DNA of 33,941 nucleotides, taken from Endomicrobium sp. GTDB taxonomy: Bacteria; Elusimicrobiota; Endomicrobiia; Endomicrobiales; Endomicrobiaceae. A program made the translations under genes and the position numbers. Below are positions 18,494 to 27,179 of the stretch, one piece after another. The DNA lies in assembly GCA_031264105.1 (NCBI GenBank), contig JAISEM010000020.1, positions 1 through 33,941 on the forward strand, given 5' to 3'. A model generated the notes under the pieces. The model worked only from the letters and a program-made list of their open reading frames with translations, searched no databases and was not told the origin of the DNA. Numbering within the stretch: the stretch's first letter is position 1; the number at the start of each line of letters is the position of its first letter.

Positions 18494-19123
18494 TTATAAA
18501 ACAATTTTTGCTATTTCTTGTGGGGTCTTTACTATGTAGTTGGGATTATAGGTTTTTATTTCATCTAAGTTACAGTATCCGTAAGCAACGGCTATAGAAG
18601 CTACGCCTGCAGCTTTTGCTACCAAAAAATCACTTGCGCTATCGCCAATCATCACTGTTTTTGAAATATCAGACTCTGTAGTCTTTACTAATTCAAAAAT
18701 AGTTTTTGGATTAGGTTTTCTTACATCTAGAGTATCGCCACCCCACACTTCAACAAAATAATTGCTAATCCCAAGTTCTTTTATAATGTCTTTTGCATAA
18801 ACTTCACTTTTATTAGTAAGAATGGCTTTCTTTTTATATTTTAAAGACTCCAACATCTCTTTACTACCGTTAAACATAACGGTAGTATCAAGCATGCGGC
18901 GTTTATAATAAGATTTAAAACCTTCGACTGCTTTCTCCCTTTTTTGAGGAACGACTTTTGATATAAGCGCATCAACGCCATTACCTAAATAAGATCGTAT
19001 TTGTTTTAATGGCAAATCTTCAAGATCATTATCTTGTCTTACAGAATTTACTGAAGAAGCAATGTCTCCTAAAGAATCTACAAGCGTACCGTCTAAATCA
19101 TAAATTAAAAAATCAAATCCCAT
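18494..19123 (-). CDS. HAD-superfamily phosphatase, phosphoglycolate phosphatase-like
   Basis: A 209-residue haloacid dehalogenase-type phosphatase. Motif I is YDLDGTLVDS (nucleophile Asp9, acid Asp11), motif II lies in AILTNKS, the Lys of motif III is in RKPNP, and motif IV is GDSASDF. A helical cap sits between motifs I and II (type C1), as in Gph, PpaX and similar enzymes. Likely substrates are small phosphate esters such as phosphoglycolate or pyrophosphate; the sequence does not decide. It follows the glgP pseudogene by 13 bases and probably shared its transcript. Confidence 0.85.
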   Translation of the reverse strand: MGFDFLIYDLDGTLVDSLGDIASSVNSVRQDNDLEDLPLKQIRSYLGNGVDALISKVVPQKREKAVEGFKSYYKRRMLDTTVMFNGSKEMLESLKYKKKAILTNKSEVYAKDIIKELGISNYFVEVWGGDTLDVRKPNPKTIFELVKTTESDISKTVMIGDSASDFLVAKAAGVASIAVAYGYCNLDEIKTYNPNYIVKTPQEIAKIVL

Positions 19124-19136
19124 AATCCTAATCCTT

Positions 19137-21664
19137 CTATATCCACTTTATTAGTCCAGGGAGTATCTGAACTTCCCCTTCGTATTGCGGTAAAATATGT
19201 AAAGTATATCCACATTTTCCCACTTTGTCAATCAAAATTTTTCCTTCAAAAATATAATTATCACCCTCTTTTGAAACCAAATTCATTATACCTATGCTTG
19301 GCTCGCTTACAGATTGTCCGTCATGAATATATCCACTATAAATTTGCATATTGACATCATTTGACGAAATATCGCCTAAATAAACTTTTGCCTGAACAGT
19401 TATTTCACTGGAAATTTTCATCTCGTTAAAAATATTATCACTTGTTGAAATAAATTCTATAGTATTCCACTTATTGTAAATATTTTTTATCCATTCACTT
19501 TTTTTCTTTGCTGGTTCGTAGTTATCTTTTTTGTATTTGGTATATTCTAACGCGGTAGAAATATAAAATTTTTTCGTATATTCTTCTATCATCCTGTTAG
19601 TATTAAATACTGGTCCTAAAGTTTGCATTGAAAATTTCATTTTTTGTGTCCAGCCTCTAGGTACACCATCCTGACCTCTTGTAAAAAATAAAGGTATTAT
19701 TTCGTTTTCTAATATTTCATAAATATCTCTGCTTTCAACTAAATCCTGATAATCTCTGCCAGGATAACGCTTTATCGATCCAATAGTCCAACCATTACTA
19801 CCGTTATAACCTTCACACCGCCAACCATCAAGAACGCTAAAATTTAATACTCCATTTACTGCAGCTTTCATTCCACTGGTGCCAGATGCTTCTTCAGGCA
19901 TTAGAGGGTTGTTAAGCCAAATATCAAATCCTTGAACAAGGTAATGAGCAACATTTACATCATATTCTTCTAAAAATACCACTTTTCTCTCTAAATCTGG
20001 ATCTTTTGATAGAGAGATTATATTTTGGATAATTCTTTTACCAATATCATCTTGAGGATGAGCTTTTCCCGCAATTATTATTTGTACTGGAAATTCTTTA
20101 TTTGTCAAAATCTTTTTTATTCTATCTAAATCTTTAAATACTAAATTACCTCTTTTATAAGAAGCAAATCTCCTTGCAAAGCCTATAGTCAAAGCTTCTG
20201 GGTCTAAAACATCATCACTAAGATTTATTATCTTTCTTGTTGCGCCATTTCTTTCAAGTTGTTGTCTAAGTCTAGATCTTGCAAACGTAACAAGACGCTC
20301 TCTTCTTCTTTCATGACCTCTCCATATTTCCGCGTCAGGTATATGTATTACTCTATTCCAAATTGTGTGATCTGCAGGCTCATCTCTCCAAGCTTCACCT
20401 AAATATCTGTCAAATAAATCTGAAATTTCATTTGAAATCCAAGTGTTTGTATGGCCCCATTTGTTATATGCGTTATAGGAACTTCTCTTCTTGGTAAATT
20501 GATCCATATGCTTTGCCACATATCTCTGGCGACGGTAGCATGTAGTCTGCTTACACCGTTTGCTTTGTTTGAAGTCTTGAGTGCAAGTATAGTCATTGAA
20601 AAATCTTTTTGATTAAAAGGAAATTGCCCAAGCTGTAAAAGATGATCTTTTGATATACCAAGCTTCTGGCATAAAATTCCAAAATATTTTAAGAATAAAT
20701 CACATAAAAAACTTCATTGCCGGCTGGAACAGGAGTGTGTGTAGTAACACACAATTGCTTTTTACCACTTGAAATGCTGCATCAAAAGAAAGACCATCTT
20801 CCATATGTTGACGAATTTTCTCTAATAATAAAAAAGCCGAATGTCCTTCATTTATGTGTATAACATCTGGATCTATTTTTAAAGTTTTAAGTAGTTTTGC
20901 TCCACCGACTCCCAAGACTATTTCCTGACGGATACGCATGTCTCTGTCTCCGCCATATAATTGATCAGTAATGGTTTTTGCATCTTTTGAATTTTTATCT
21001 ATATTTGCGTCTAAAAGATATAGAGGGATTCTTCCTATTTTGATTTTCCAAGCTCTTGCATATATTGTTTGATTTGGGATATCAATATCAATTACAAGTT
21101 CGCTTCCATCGTCATTTTTTACAAGTTCAAGAGGCATATGAAGAAAATTATTTTCAACATATTCTTCTTGTTGCAAACCATCAAAACTTAAACGTTGCCT
21201 GAAATAGCCATATCTATACAAAAGACCAACACCGACAAGAGGAAGTCCCATGTCGCTTGCAGATTTTAAGCGATCTCCTGATAAAACACCAAGTCCTCCG
21301 GAATAAATAGGAATGCTTTCATGTATGGCAAATTCCGTGGAAAAAATATGCAAATTTAAGATTTGAATAGTCAGAACAATACTCTGCATACCAAGTATTC
21401 ATACTAAGATATCTGTCTAAAACTCTTTTTACTCTCTCTACATGAGAAACGAAACTGTCATCTTGAGAAAGCTCTGTAAGTTTTTCTTGACTTACAGCTT
21501 CAAGCATAGCTTTTGGATTATGAGCTGTTCCAACACCACCACATATTATCGGCAATTGCAATTAAAGGATTTAAGTTATTAGGAATGTTTGGTATGCCTA
21601 CAAAAGTTTTTACATTTTTAGCAGTATAAATTTCTTGTTTTTCGTTAAGTAAATCTAAATCCAT
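19137..21664 (-). pseudogene. glgP: alpha-glucan (glycogen) phosphorylase, broken by several frameshifts
   Basis: Five ORF-track pieces in different frames together read as one GT35 glycogen phosphorylase, which would release glucose-1-phosphate from glycogen. A good start (AAAGGAG then ATG at 21664) opens MDLDLLNEKQ to NMWWCWNSS. There is then a shift with apparent loss of about 20 residues into AHNPKAMLEA. A shift in a T-run near 21340 leads to STEFAIHESIPIYSGGLGVLSGD. Another near 20750 leads to THTPVPAGNEVF, with further breaks around 20700 and 20420-20510. The last and longest piece keeps GFARRFASYKRGN and EASGTSGMKAAVNG. Five or so lesions make read error for all of them unlikely. No functional enzyme is expected. 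Confidence 0.9.
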
Positions 21665-21772
21665 ACTAGCTCCTTTAATACAAAGTTGTATATTGGAAAC
21701 TGTACTTAAATATTTAAACACGAAAGTCTAATACTAACGTAGGAAGCTAAATCAATTACTAATCATATTATG

Positions 21773-21846
21773 CGCCCTGAAGAGGAGTTGAACCTCCAAC
21801 CTTATCCTTAGGACGGATCTGCTCTATCCAGTTGAGCTATCAGGGC
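21773..21846 (-). tRNA. tRNA-Arg (anticodon CCT)
   Basis: A cloverleaf on the minus strand: acceptor GCCCTGA / TCAGGGC, D arm GCTC / GAGC, anticodon loop GTCCTAA giving CCT, T loop TTCAACT and discriminator G. The outermost anticodon-stem pair is G-A. CCA is not encoded. It reads the rare AGG codon. It lies between two pseudogenes, glgP and apt. Confidence 0.93.
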
Positions 21847-21890
21847 ATACACAGTTTAGAATTTAGCTATGGAAAAAAATATTAACGTCT

Positions 21891-22355
21891 TTACTTTTTT
21901 TTAAATAACAACTCGCAAACAAAAGTAGCAGAAACCATATTGCCTTTAAGCTTCTTAACAAGCCATCCTGAAGCACCAACAAAGCAAATCGTCAACCAAT
22001 AAAACATTTTCTCTCCTTCAAAAACAGCACCTTCGCTTCATGCATTTCTATTGCTGTAGAATCATATTCTAAAGAATATGCAGCTTGAGCTGTTTACCGA
22101 GAAGTTTTCCTTTTTCCCTAATTGGTGCAAATGGAATATCCATTTTTACTGCCAAAGACATGCCAAGGAGAAATCCGCGAGATTCAATCCAGCAATCTTA
22201 TTAATTTTAATATTCTTGTATTTATCAGCAAAAACGTCAATTATTTCGTTAAAAATGCTTGTATCTTTAAGAATTGGAGTTATATCTTTGAAAATAACGC
22301 CTTCTATAGGAAATATGTCTCTACCCTATATTTTTAATTTTTTTTCTATATCCAC
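21891..22355 (-). pseudogene. apt: adenine phosphoribosyltransferase remnant
   Basis: Not in the ORF track. Reading the minus strand across frames gives a recognisable Apt: a GTG start at 22355 overlapping the sigma factor stop, VDIEKKLK, an in-frame TAG, then DIFPIEGVIFKDITPIL, then after a shift ESRGFLLGMSLAV and IPFAPIREKGKLLGK. Later come YSLEYDSTAIEMHEA and the PRPP loop remnant LLVDDLLCFVGAS (normally VDDLLATGGT), ending with TAA at 21891. The enzyme would make AMP from adenine and PRPP. At least four lesions are seen, and the PRPP loop has decayed, so the gene is dead. The segment has no other gene. Confidence 0.8.
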
Positions 22356-23299
22356 TTTACTCTTCTTTCTATATTAGACCTTCTTTCTGTAAACTTAGAA
22401 GGTTGTCTTTCTTTACTACGTCTATCTCTACCACTTCTACCATCAAGTTTTAAATTTTCAGCAATATCTTTGCCAATAAAACTATACTTGACTAAACTTT
22501 CTTTAAGCTTCTTAAAAGCATGAAGTTCTACCTGTCTAACTCGTTCCCTGGAAATATTAAGAACTTTTCCTATTGAATCTAAAGACATTGGCTCTAAACC
22601 ACCTATTCCAAAACGCATTCTTACAACTTCTCTTTCTCTATCAGGCAAGTCATTTAAAGCCATACCTATATCTGCTCTGGTTCTTATAACTTCTGTAACT
22701 GACTCTGGGGAAGTTTCTTCAGCATCAATTATAGTATCTTTAACTTGCAGTTCAGAATCTTCGTCAATAGCAGCGTCTAAAGAGACTGCTCCATTGAAAA
22801 CTGATGAAGCTCTCATTAAGTCATTAACTTGTTCTTTACTAAGTTTTAACTTTTTTGCTATTTCGCCATCAGTTGGATCCCTTTCAAGCTTTTCTCTCAA
22901 CATTATTTTTGTTCTTATCCATTTGTTAAGAGCATCCCAAACATGAGAAGGAATTCTAACTGTTTTTACATTATTTTCTATACTTTTTCTTATGTATTGT
23001 TCTATCCAATAAACTGCATATGTTGAAAAAGCTACATTTCTAGCAGGGTCAAATCTCTCAACAGCCTTAATAAGACCTAAATTACCTTCTTCTATAAGAT
23101 CCATAAAATCTACACCTTTCTTCATGAATCTTTTAGCTATAGGTATAACTAATCTATAGTTTTGCTCTACAAGCTTGTCAAAAGCAGCTTTGTCAGTTTT
23201 AGATTTAAGCCACAAGGATTTAATTTCTTTATCGGCAAGAGGTTCAATTTTTCTGATTGCTTCAAAATAAAGCCCTAAAGGATCAAATTTTACATTCAT
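22346..23299 (-). CDS. rpoD: RNA polymerase sigma-70 family factor, RpoD-like
   Basis: A 317-residue primary-type sigma factor lacking region 1.1. Region 1.2 is DPLGLYFEAIRKI. Regions 2.1-2.4 include NYRLVIPIAKRFMKKGVDFMDLI, the polymerase-binding EEGNLGLIKAVERFDP and the -10 reading helix FSTYAVYWIEQYIRKSI. Region 3 (DPTDGEIAKKLKLSKEQVNDL) and region 4 with ISRERVRQVE follow. A basic tail of about 30 residues, DGRSGRDRRSKERQ...ERRSNIERRVKWI, extends beyond region 4.2 and is unusual. The start follows AAGGAG. It could be the housekeeping factor or a group 2 paralogue; I cannot separate these from one window. The gene end overlaps the start of the apt remnant. Confidence 0.85.
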   Translation of the reverse strand: MNVKFDPLGLYFEAIRKIEPLADKEIKSLWLKSKTDKAAFDKLVEQNYRLVIPIAKRFMKKGVDFMDLIEEGNLGLIKAVERFDPARNVAFSTYAVYWIEQYIRKSIENNVKTVRIPSHVWDALNKWIRTKIMLREKLERDPTDGEIAKKLKLSKEQVNDLMRASSVFNGAVSLDAAIDEDSELQVKDTIIDAEETSPESVTEVIRTRADIGMALNDLPDREREVVRMRFGIGGLEPMSLDSIGKVLNISRERVRQVELHAFKKLKESLVKYSFIGKDIAENLKLDGRSGRDRRSKERQPSKFTERRSNIERRVKWI

Positions 23300-23339
23300 T
23301 TTTGTCTCCTTAAAAACGGATCGACCGTATTTTTATCTC

Positions 23340-23359
23340 CTAAAATAGTCTTATTTTAG
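23340..23359. promoter_or_regulatory. perfect 20-base inverted repeat in the sigma-factor leader
   Basis: CTAAAATA and TATTTTAG flank a four-base centre, about 40 bases before the sigma factor start and upstream of its ribosome site. Perfect symmetry over eight positions per arm suits a repressor operator or a small RNA hairpin. A second small inverted motif, ACGGTCGATCCGT, lies between it and the ribosome site. No matching regulator is visible in the window. Confidence 0.4.
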
Positions 23360-23431
23360 TCTTGTAATGTTATTTTGAATTATTTTCAGTTATCTTGAAT
23401 ATATTATGAATTATCTATCGGTCGTCTACAA

Positions 23432-23475
23432 ATAAAAAAAGACTTGAAAGATAAGGATTTTTCCCAAGCCTTCGT
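23432..23475 (-). terminator. rho-independent terminator after tRNA-Pro
   Basis: On the minus strand AAGGCTTG pairs with CAAGTCTT (eight pairs, one G-U) around an 18-base loop, followed by TTTTTTTATTT. It lies directly after tRNA-Pro and before the sigma-factor leader, separating the two transcripts. Confidence 0.65.
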
Positions 23476-23479
23476 AAAA

Positions 23480-23553
23480 TCGGGACGACTGGATTTGAAC
23501 CAGCGACCTCACGGTCCCGAACCGAGCGCTCTAGCCAGCTGAGCCACGCCCCG
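23480..23553 (-). tRNA. tRNA-Pro (anticodon CGG)
   Basis: A cloverleaf on the minus strand: acceptor CGGGGCG / CGTCCCG with the C1-G72 pair normal for bacterial tRNA-Pro, anticodon loop TTCGGGA giving CGG, T loop TTCAAAT and discriminator A. One T-T mismatch lies in the anticodon stem. CCA is not encoded. It starts six bases after the panD stop and may be co-transcribed with it. Confidence 0.94.
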
Positions 23554-23559
23554 AAAATC

Positions 23560-23910
23560 TTATAAACTGTTTTTTACATTTACTATTTTATTATTTTTAT
23601 CTACAAAAACAATTTTAGGGTTAATAGGCTTATCTGAAAGAGTAAAACCCATTATTATCACTTCTTCCCAAGGCTTTATAAGATGTGCAGCAGCGCCATT
23701 CATACAAATTACACCCGAACCAGACTTTCCAGGAATCACATAGGTTTCAAGTCTTGCTCCTGAAGTATTTGATACAACCAAAACTTTTTCGCCTATCCAA
23801 AGACCGGATTTATTGCAGAGATCAGTATCTATCGTTATACTACCTTTATATTCTAAATTAGCTTCTGTTACTGTTGCTTTAAAAATCTTTGAACTTAAAA
23901 CAAACTTCAT
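23560..23910 (-). CDS. panD: aspartate 1-decarboxylase
   Basis: PanD makes beta-alanine from aspartate for pantothenate and CoA synthesis. It is a self-cleaving pyruvoyl enzyme. The ORF track starts at 23979, but GGAGGAAGTTG before the ATG at 23910 sets the start at MKFVLSSKIFKATVTEANLE. This gives 116 residues, the normal size, and avoids overlap with the channel gene. The cleavage site is Gly23-Ser24 in YKGS, the serine becoming the pyruvoyl group. NGAAAH and the GFTLSD tail match the family. No panB or panC is in view. Confidence 0.93.
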   Translation of the reverse strand: MKFVLSSKIFKATVTEANLEYKGSITIDTDLCNKSGLWIGEKVLVVSNTSGARLETYVIPGKSGSGVICMNGAAAHLIKPWEEVIIMGFTLSDKPINPKIVFVDKNNKIVNVKNSL

Positions 23911-23956
23911 CAACTTCCTCCAAAAATCAATCCGCTCGGCAATTATAGCATTTGCA

Positions 23957-24979
23957 TTATTGTTTGTTAATAGTAACAACTCTTTGAGGGAAAGGAATTT
24001 CTATTCCCTCATCATTAAATTTTCTATATAAATTTTTTAACACTTCACTTTTTATAAATGCTTTAGCATAAGCTGTTTTAACTCTAAAATATAAAATAAA
24101 GTTTATTGAAGAATCCGCAAAGTCCGTGAATTGAACTACTGGTTCATAAATTTTAGAAGCAGAATCATATTTATCCATTATTTCTTTAGCGGCATATTTT
24201 GCAACTTCTTCAACACGATCTAAGTTACTCCCATAAGCAATGCTACAAGCTATTGAAACCGTAACTTCAGACTTCTTAAAATGGTAACTACTTACTATAG
24301 CAGAAGATATTTTGCTATTAGGGATAACAATAGTAGTATTATATATTTCTTTTATTAAAGTTGTTCGCCAATTAACTTCAACAACCATTCCTTCTTGACC
24401 TGAATCAAGCTTAATATAGTCATCTTTTGCAATCTGCTTACTGGCAAGAATATTTATCCCGGCAAACAAATTAGCAAGTGTATCCTGAAGTGCTAATGCA
24501 ACAGCGACAGAACCTATACCCAAAGCAGTCAAAATAGGAGTTAACTTTACACCGACTTGATTTAGTATTAAAACCAAACCAATAAGCGTTATAAAAAACT
24601 TTAATATATTTGAAGTGATTCTCTCTTGAATTGTGTTCTGTAAAAATTTAGGGACAATCGACGCAATTAGAGTAACTATTGAAAAAGCAAATACAACATA
24701 GAAAACTTTATCTATAATTATGCTTTTCGTATTTAGTGGAGACTTTAGAATGGATACATAAAGAGCTATTAGAAAAAACCAAAGAGAAACATAAGTACTT
24801 GTCATTTCTACAATTTTATCATTAAGAACTAATCCAACTTTTGCTAAAAGATTTTGTATTAACCTTGCTACATATCTCTTAAACAAAAAGCCTATTGTAA
24901 ATATGAACGCAAATAGAGTCGCGCTCTCTACCCACAAAAGACCTTTTGTTAATATTTGATTCCAAACTTGTAATAACAT
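23957..24979 (-). CDS. small-conductance mechanosensitive channel, MscS family
   Basis: A 340-residue membrane protein with about four predicted N-terminal helices, the pore helix region LTALGIGSVAVALALQDTLAN and the beta domain KLDSGQEGMVVEVNWRTTLI followed by IVIPNSKI, all typical of MscS-type channels. It would open under membrane tension to release solutes after osmotic down-shock. Members of this size add one or two helices to the minimal MscS. It lies between the DksA-like gene and panD on the same strand. Confidence 0.88.
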   Translation of the reverse strand: MLLQVWNQILTKGLLWVESATLFAFIFTIGFLFKRYVARLIQNLLAKVGLVLNDKIVEMTSTYVSLWFFLIALYVSILKSPLNTKSIIIDKVFYVVFAFSIVTLIASIVPKFLQNTIQERITSNILKFFITLIGLVLILNQVGVKLTPILTALGIGSVAVALALQDTLANLFAGINILASKQIAKDDYIKLDSGQEGMVVEVNWRTTLIKEIYNTTIVIPNSKISSAIVSSYHFKKSEVTVSIACSIAYGSNLDRVEEVAKYAAKEIMDKYDSASKIYEPVVQFTDFADSSINFILYFRVKTAYAKAFIKSEVLKNLYRKFNDEGIEIPFPQRVVTINKQ

Positions 24980-24982
24980 TTT

Positions 24983-25336
24983 TTATCTTTTAGGATTTTC
25001 AGCTTCTTCCTGACATTTTATACAATATCTTGTCCAGGGTATTGCTTTTAATCTTTCTAGAGGGATTTTCTCGCCACAACATTCGCACGTTCCATATATT
25101 CTTTTTTCTACCTTCGCTAAAGCATCGTTTACTGCGCTTAGTGTTATTTTATCGCTGGATGTAATCTCAAAAAATATTTCTTTATCGCTGTTTTGTCTTG
25201 CTATATCTATTTCATCTCCGACATTTGTATCATCGGAGTCTATATTTCTTTGAGCATTACTTGTCTTATTTAAAAGTTCTGCTATCTTTTCTATTAAAAG
25301 TTTTTTTATTTCTGCTAAATCTTTTTTGTTCATCAT
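24983..25336 (-). CDS. DksA/TraR-family zinc-finger protein
   Basis: A 117-residue protein with an N-terminal helical hairpin and a C-terminal four-Cys zinc finger, CECCGEKIPLERL...YCIKCQEEAE. DksA-type proteins bind the secondary channel of RNA polymerase; many short homologues of unknown role share this layout. The usual DxxDxA tip of true DksA is not obvious; DSDDTNVGDEIDIA is the nearest acidic segment. The start follows GGAGAAAG. The 10-base gap after the decarboxylase gene suggests one transcript. Confidence 0.82.
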   Translation of the reverse strand: MMNKKDLAEIKKLLIEKIAELLNKTSNAQRNIDSDDTNVGDEIDIARQNSDKEIFFEITSSDKITLSAVNDALAKVEKRIYGTCECCGEKIPLERLKAIPWTRYCIKCQEEAENPKR

Positions 25337-25346
25337 TCTTTCTCCA

Positions 25347-26831
25347 TTAAAAATTTGTAAATACCTTAACCATTCTTAACTTGTCGTTTTCCTGACCGCT
25401 TATTCTTATACCTTTAGACGCTGTATCCATAAGACAATCACATATTTCCTGCGTTATTCTCTCTCCAGGTATTACTACAGGTATTCCTGGTGGATAAGGA
25501 GTTAAGATCTGAGCGGCTATATGCCCAACAGCTTTCTTTAATCTTACCTTTGTAATACTATTTGAAAGGAATACATCTCTTGGCTTCATAACCATTTCCG
25601 TAGATAAGGTTGGGATTTTAAGTATCCAATTTTTTTGCTTACCATGATATTTTTTACTTATACTTTCAAGAGCACTTACAAAAGCTTCCACATCAGCTTT
25701 GATTGTGCCTTCTCCATGAATAGCAACCAAATTAAATAAATCAGCATAATCAAGTTGTATTCTATATTCTCTGGCTAAAATACTTTCTACCTCATAACCT
25801 GAAAGGCCAGTCTTTGTAACATTTACAGTAAGTTTGGTTTCATCTAAATCAAAACCAAGTTTATTCATTTCTTTTCTGTCAAAACATTTCATATTTTGAA
25901 TGTTTTTGTTTATATAAGAACGTCCCCACTCTGCAGCATCTAGAACTTTGTCAAAGTCTTTTTTACCTTGCAAAAAAACTTGTCTTCTTGCCAAGTCAAG
26001 AGTTGCAAGCGTTAAGTAATTAGGACTTGTAGTTTGAAGCATTGAAACTACTTTTTTTACTCTATTAAAATCAACCAGTTTTGAATTAAAGTGTAACGCC
26101 GACCCTTGAGACATTGCCGATAAAATCTTGTGCGTTGATTGAACACATAAATCCGCACCTGCTTCAACTGCTGATTCAGGGAGTCTATCATTAAAATGCA
26201 AATGCGCGCCATGCGCTTCATCAACAAGTAAAATCTTGCCTCTTCTATGGCATAAATCCGCAATTTTACTCAATTCAGTAACAATTCCGTTATAAGTTGG
26301 ACTAGTTACTAATACAGCTTTTGCTTCAGGATATTTATCTAATGCTTCTTTAACTTGGTCATAAGTCATACTAAAAATTAAATCTAGGTTTTGATCTATT
26401 TTAGGTTGAACCCAAATAGGCCAAACACCAGACATAATAATTCCAGTCATTATAGACTTATGAGAACTTCTTGAAACTATTATCGAGTCTCCAGGATTAC
26501 AAGCCGAAAGAAACATAGCCATGTTACCACTAGAGGTTCCATTTACTAAAAATAAAGAATGCCTCACTCCATAAGCCTCTGCCATAAGCTCTTGAGCTTT
26601 TCTTATTGGTCCAACAGGGTCGTGCAAAGAATCTACTTCATCAAAAACCGTAACATCAAATTTGAAAACTTCTTGTCCAACATAATCTTTTAATTCTTTA
26701 TCTATGCTTCTTCCGTTTTTATGACCCGGACAATGGAAGGATATAACGTCTCTTTTTGCGTGACTAAGAAGTGTATCAAATACTGGAGCTTTGGATTGTT
26801 TTGTTAAATTCGAATTTTTTATTCTATTCAC
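25347..26831 (-). CDS. speA: Orn/Lys/Arg decarboxylase family protein, SpeA-like
   Basis: A fold-type I PLP decarboxylase of 494 residues, the short Gram-positive SpeA/Cad form. Motifs: FHCPGHKNGR near 32-41, the NGTSSGN segment (98-104), the PLP Asp in DEAHGAHLHF (204-213) and the PLP lysine Lys235 in QSTHKILSAMSQGS. The C-terminal half has LTPYPPGIPVVIPGE, characteristic of this family. It would make a polyamine precursor: agmatine from arginine, cadaverine from lysine, or putrescine from ornithine. Substrate cannot be told from motifs, so the gene symbol is provisional. It follows tRNA-Val by 21 bases on the same strand. Confidence 0.87.
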   Translation of the reverse strand: MNRIKNSNLTKQSKAPVFDTLLSHAKRDVISFHCPGHKNGRSIDKELKDYVGQEVFKFDVTVFDEVDSLHDPVGPIRKAQELMAEAYGVRHSLFLVNGTSSGNMAMFLSACNPGDSIIVSRSSHKSIMTGIIMSGVWPIWVQPKIDQNLDLIFSMTYDQVKEALDKYPEAKAVLVTSPTYNGIVTELSKIADLCHRRGKILLVDEAHGAHLHFNDRLPESAVEAGADLCVQSTHKILSAMSQGSALHFNSKLVDFNRVKKVVSMLQTTSPNYLTLATLDLARRQVFLQGKKDFDKVLDAAEWGRSYINKNIQNMKCFDRKEMNKLGFDLDETKLTVNVTKTGLSGYEVESILAREYRIQLDYADLFNLVAIHGEGTIKADVEAFVSALESISKKYHGKQKNWILKIPTLSTEMVMKPRDVFLSNSITKVRLKKAVGHIAAQILTPYPPGIPVVIPGERITQEICDCLMDTASKGIRISGQENDKLRMVKVFTNF

Positions 26832-26851
26832 TTATCCTGCCTACATTAGAC

Positions 26852-26925
26852 TGCCCGGTAGAAGACTCGAACTTCTGACCCCTTCCATGTCAAGGAAGTA
26901 CTCTAACCAACTGAGCTAACCGGGC
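26852..26925 (-). tRNA. tRNA-Val (anticodon GAC)
   Basis: A cloverleaf on the minus strand: acceptor GCCCGGT / ACCGGGC, anticodon stem CTTCC / GGAAG with loop TTGACAT, T loop TTCGAGT and discriminator A. CCA is not encoded. It is the second tRNA after tRNA-Cys. Confidence 0.95.
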
Positions 26926-26961
26926 AAGCATATGATGTTTATTATTTACAAACATAAATAG

Positions 26962-27033
26962 AGGTGCGGGCCGGAATTGAACCGGCGAATAACAGTTTTG
27001 CAGACTGTTCCCTTACCACTTGGGTACCGCACC
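26962..27033 (-). tRNA. tRNA-Cys (anticodon GCA)
   Basis: A cloverleaf on the minus strand: acceptor GGTGCGG / CCGCACC, anticodon stem ACAGT / ACTGT with loop CTGCAAA, and discriminator T, the known cysteine identity base. CCA is not encoded. It is the first gene downstream of the promoter at 27.06 kb. Confidence 0.95.
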
Positions 27034-27053
27034 AACGACCTAAAAGTTGTATA

Positions 27054-27083
27054 AGTATACTAAAAACAACATCCTCCAGTCAA
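27054..27083 (-). promoter_or_regulatory. promoter of tRNA-Cys/tRNA-Val
   Basis: TTGACT (27083-27078) and TATACT (27059-27054) are 18 bases apart on the minus strand, about 20 bases before tRNA-Cys. It may also drive the downstream decarboxylase gene, since no terminator is seen between. Confidence 0.6.
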
Positions 27084-27120
27084 ATTCTTATATTTATTTC
27101 TCAATATTTGCGCTCTATTT

Positions 27121-27150
27121 TTGATTTTTTTTAAATCAATGTACTATAAT
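27121..27150 (+). promoter_or_regulatory. promoter with internal inverted repeat for ybgC-tadA
   Basis: TTGATT (27121-27126) and a perfect TATAAT (27145-27150) are 18 bases apart. The -35 lies in an inverted repeat, TTGATTTTTTTTAAATCAA, whose arms match over seven bases, so a repressor or curved DNA could act here. Transcription would start about 20 bases before the start codon at 27180. Confidence 0.6.
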
Positions 27151-27179
27151 TCTTTTAGTAATAATTAATGGAGAAAACC

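Noticed and set aside
22078-22377. Plus-strand ORFs of 99 and 71 codons between tRNA-Arg and the sigma factor
   Set aside because: They are antisense to a clear apt remnant on the minus strand and have no ribosome site or recognisable domain.
23911-23979. N-terminal extension of panD in the ORF track
   Set aside because: GGAGG just before the ATG at 23910 and family length put the start there; the extension overlaps the channel gene.
27168-27179. Upstream start of the thioesterase
   Set aside because: The ATGGAG there is the ribosome site for the ATG at 27180.
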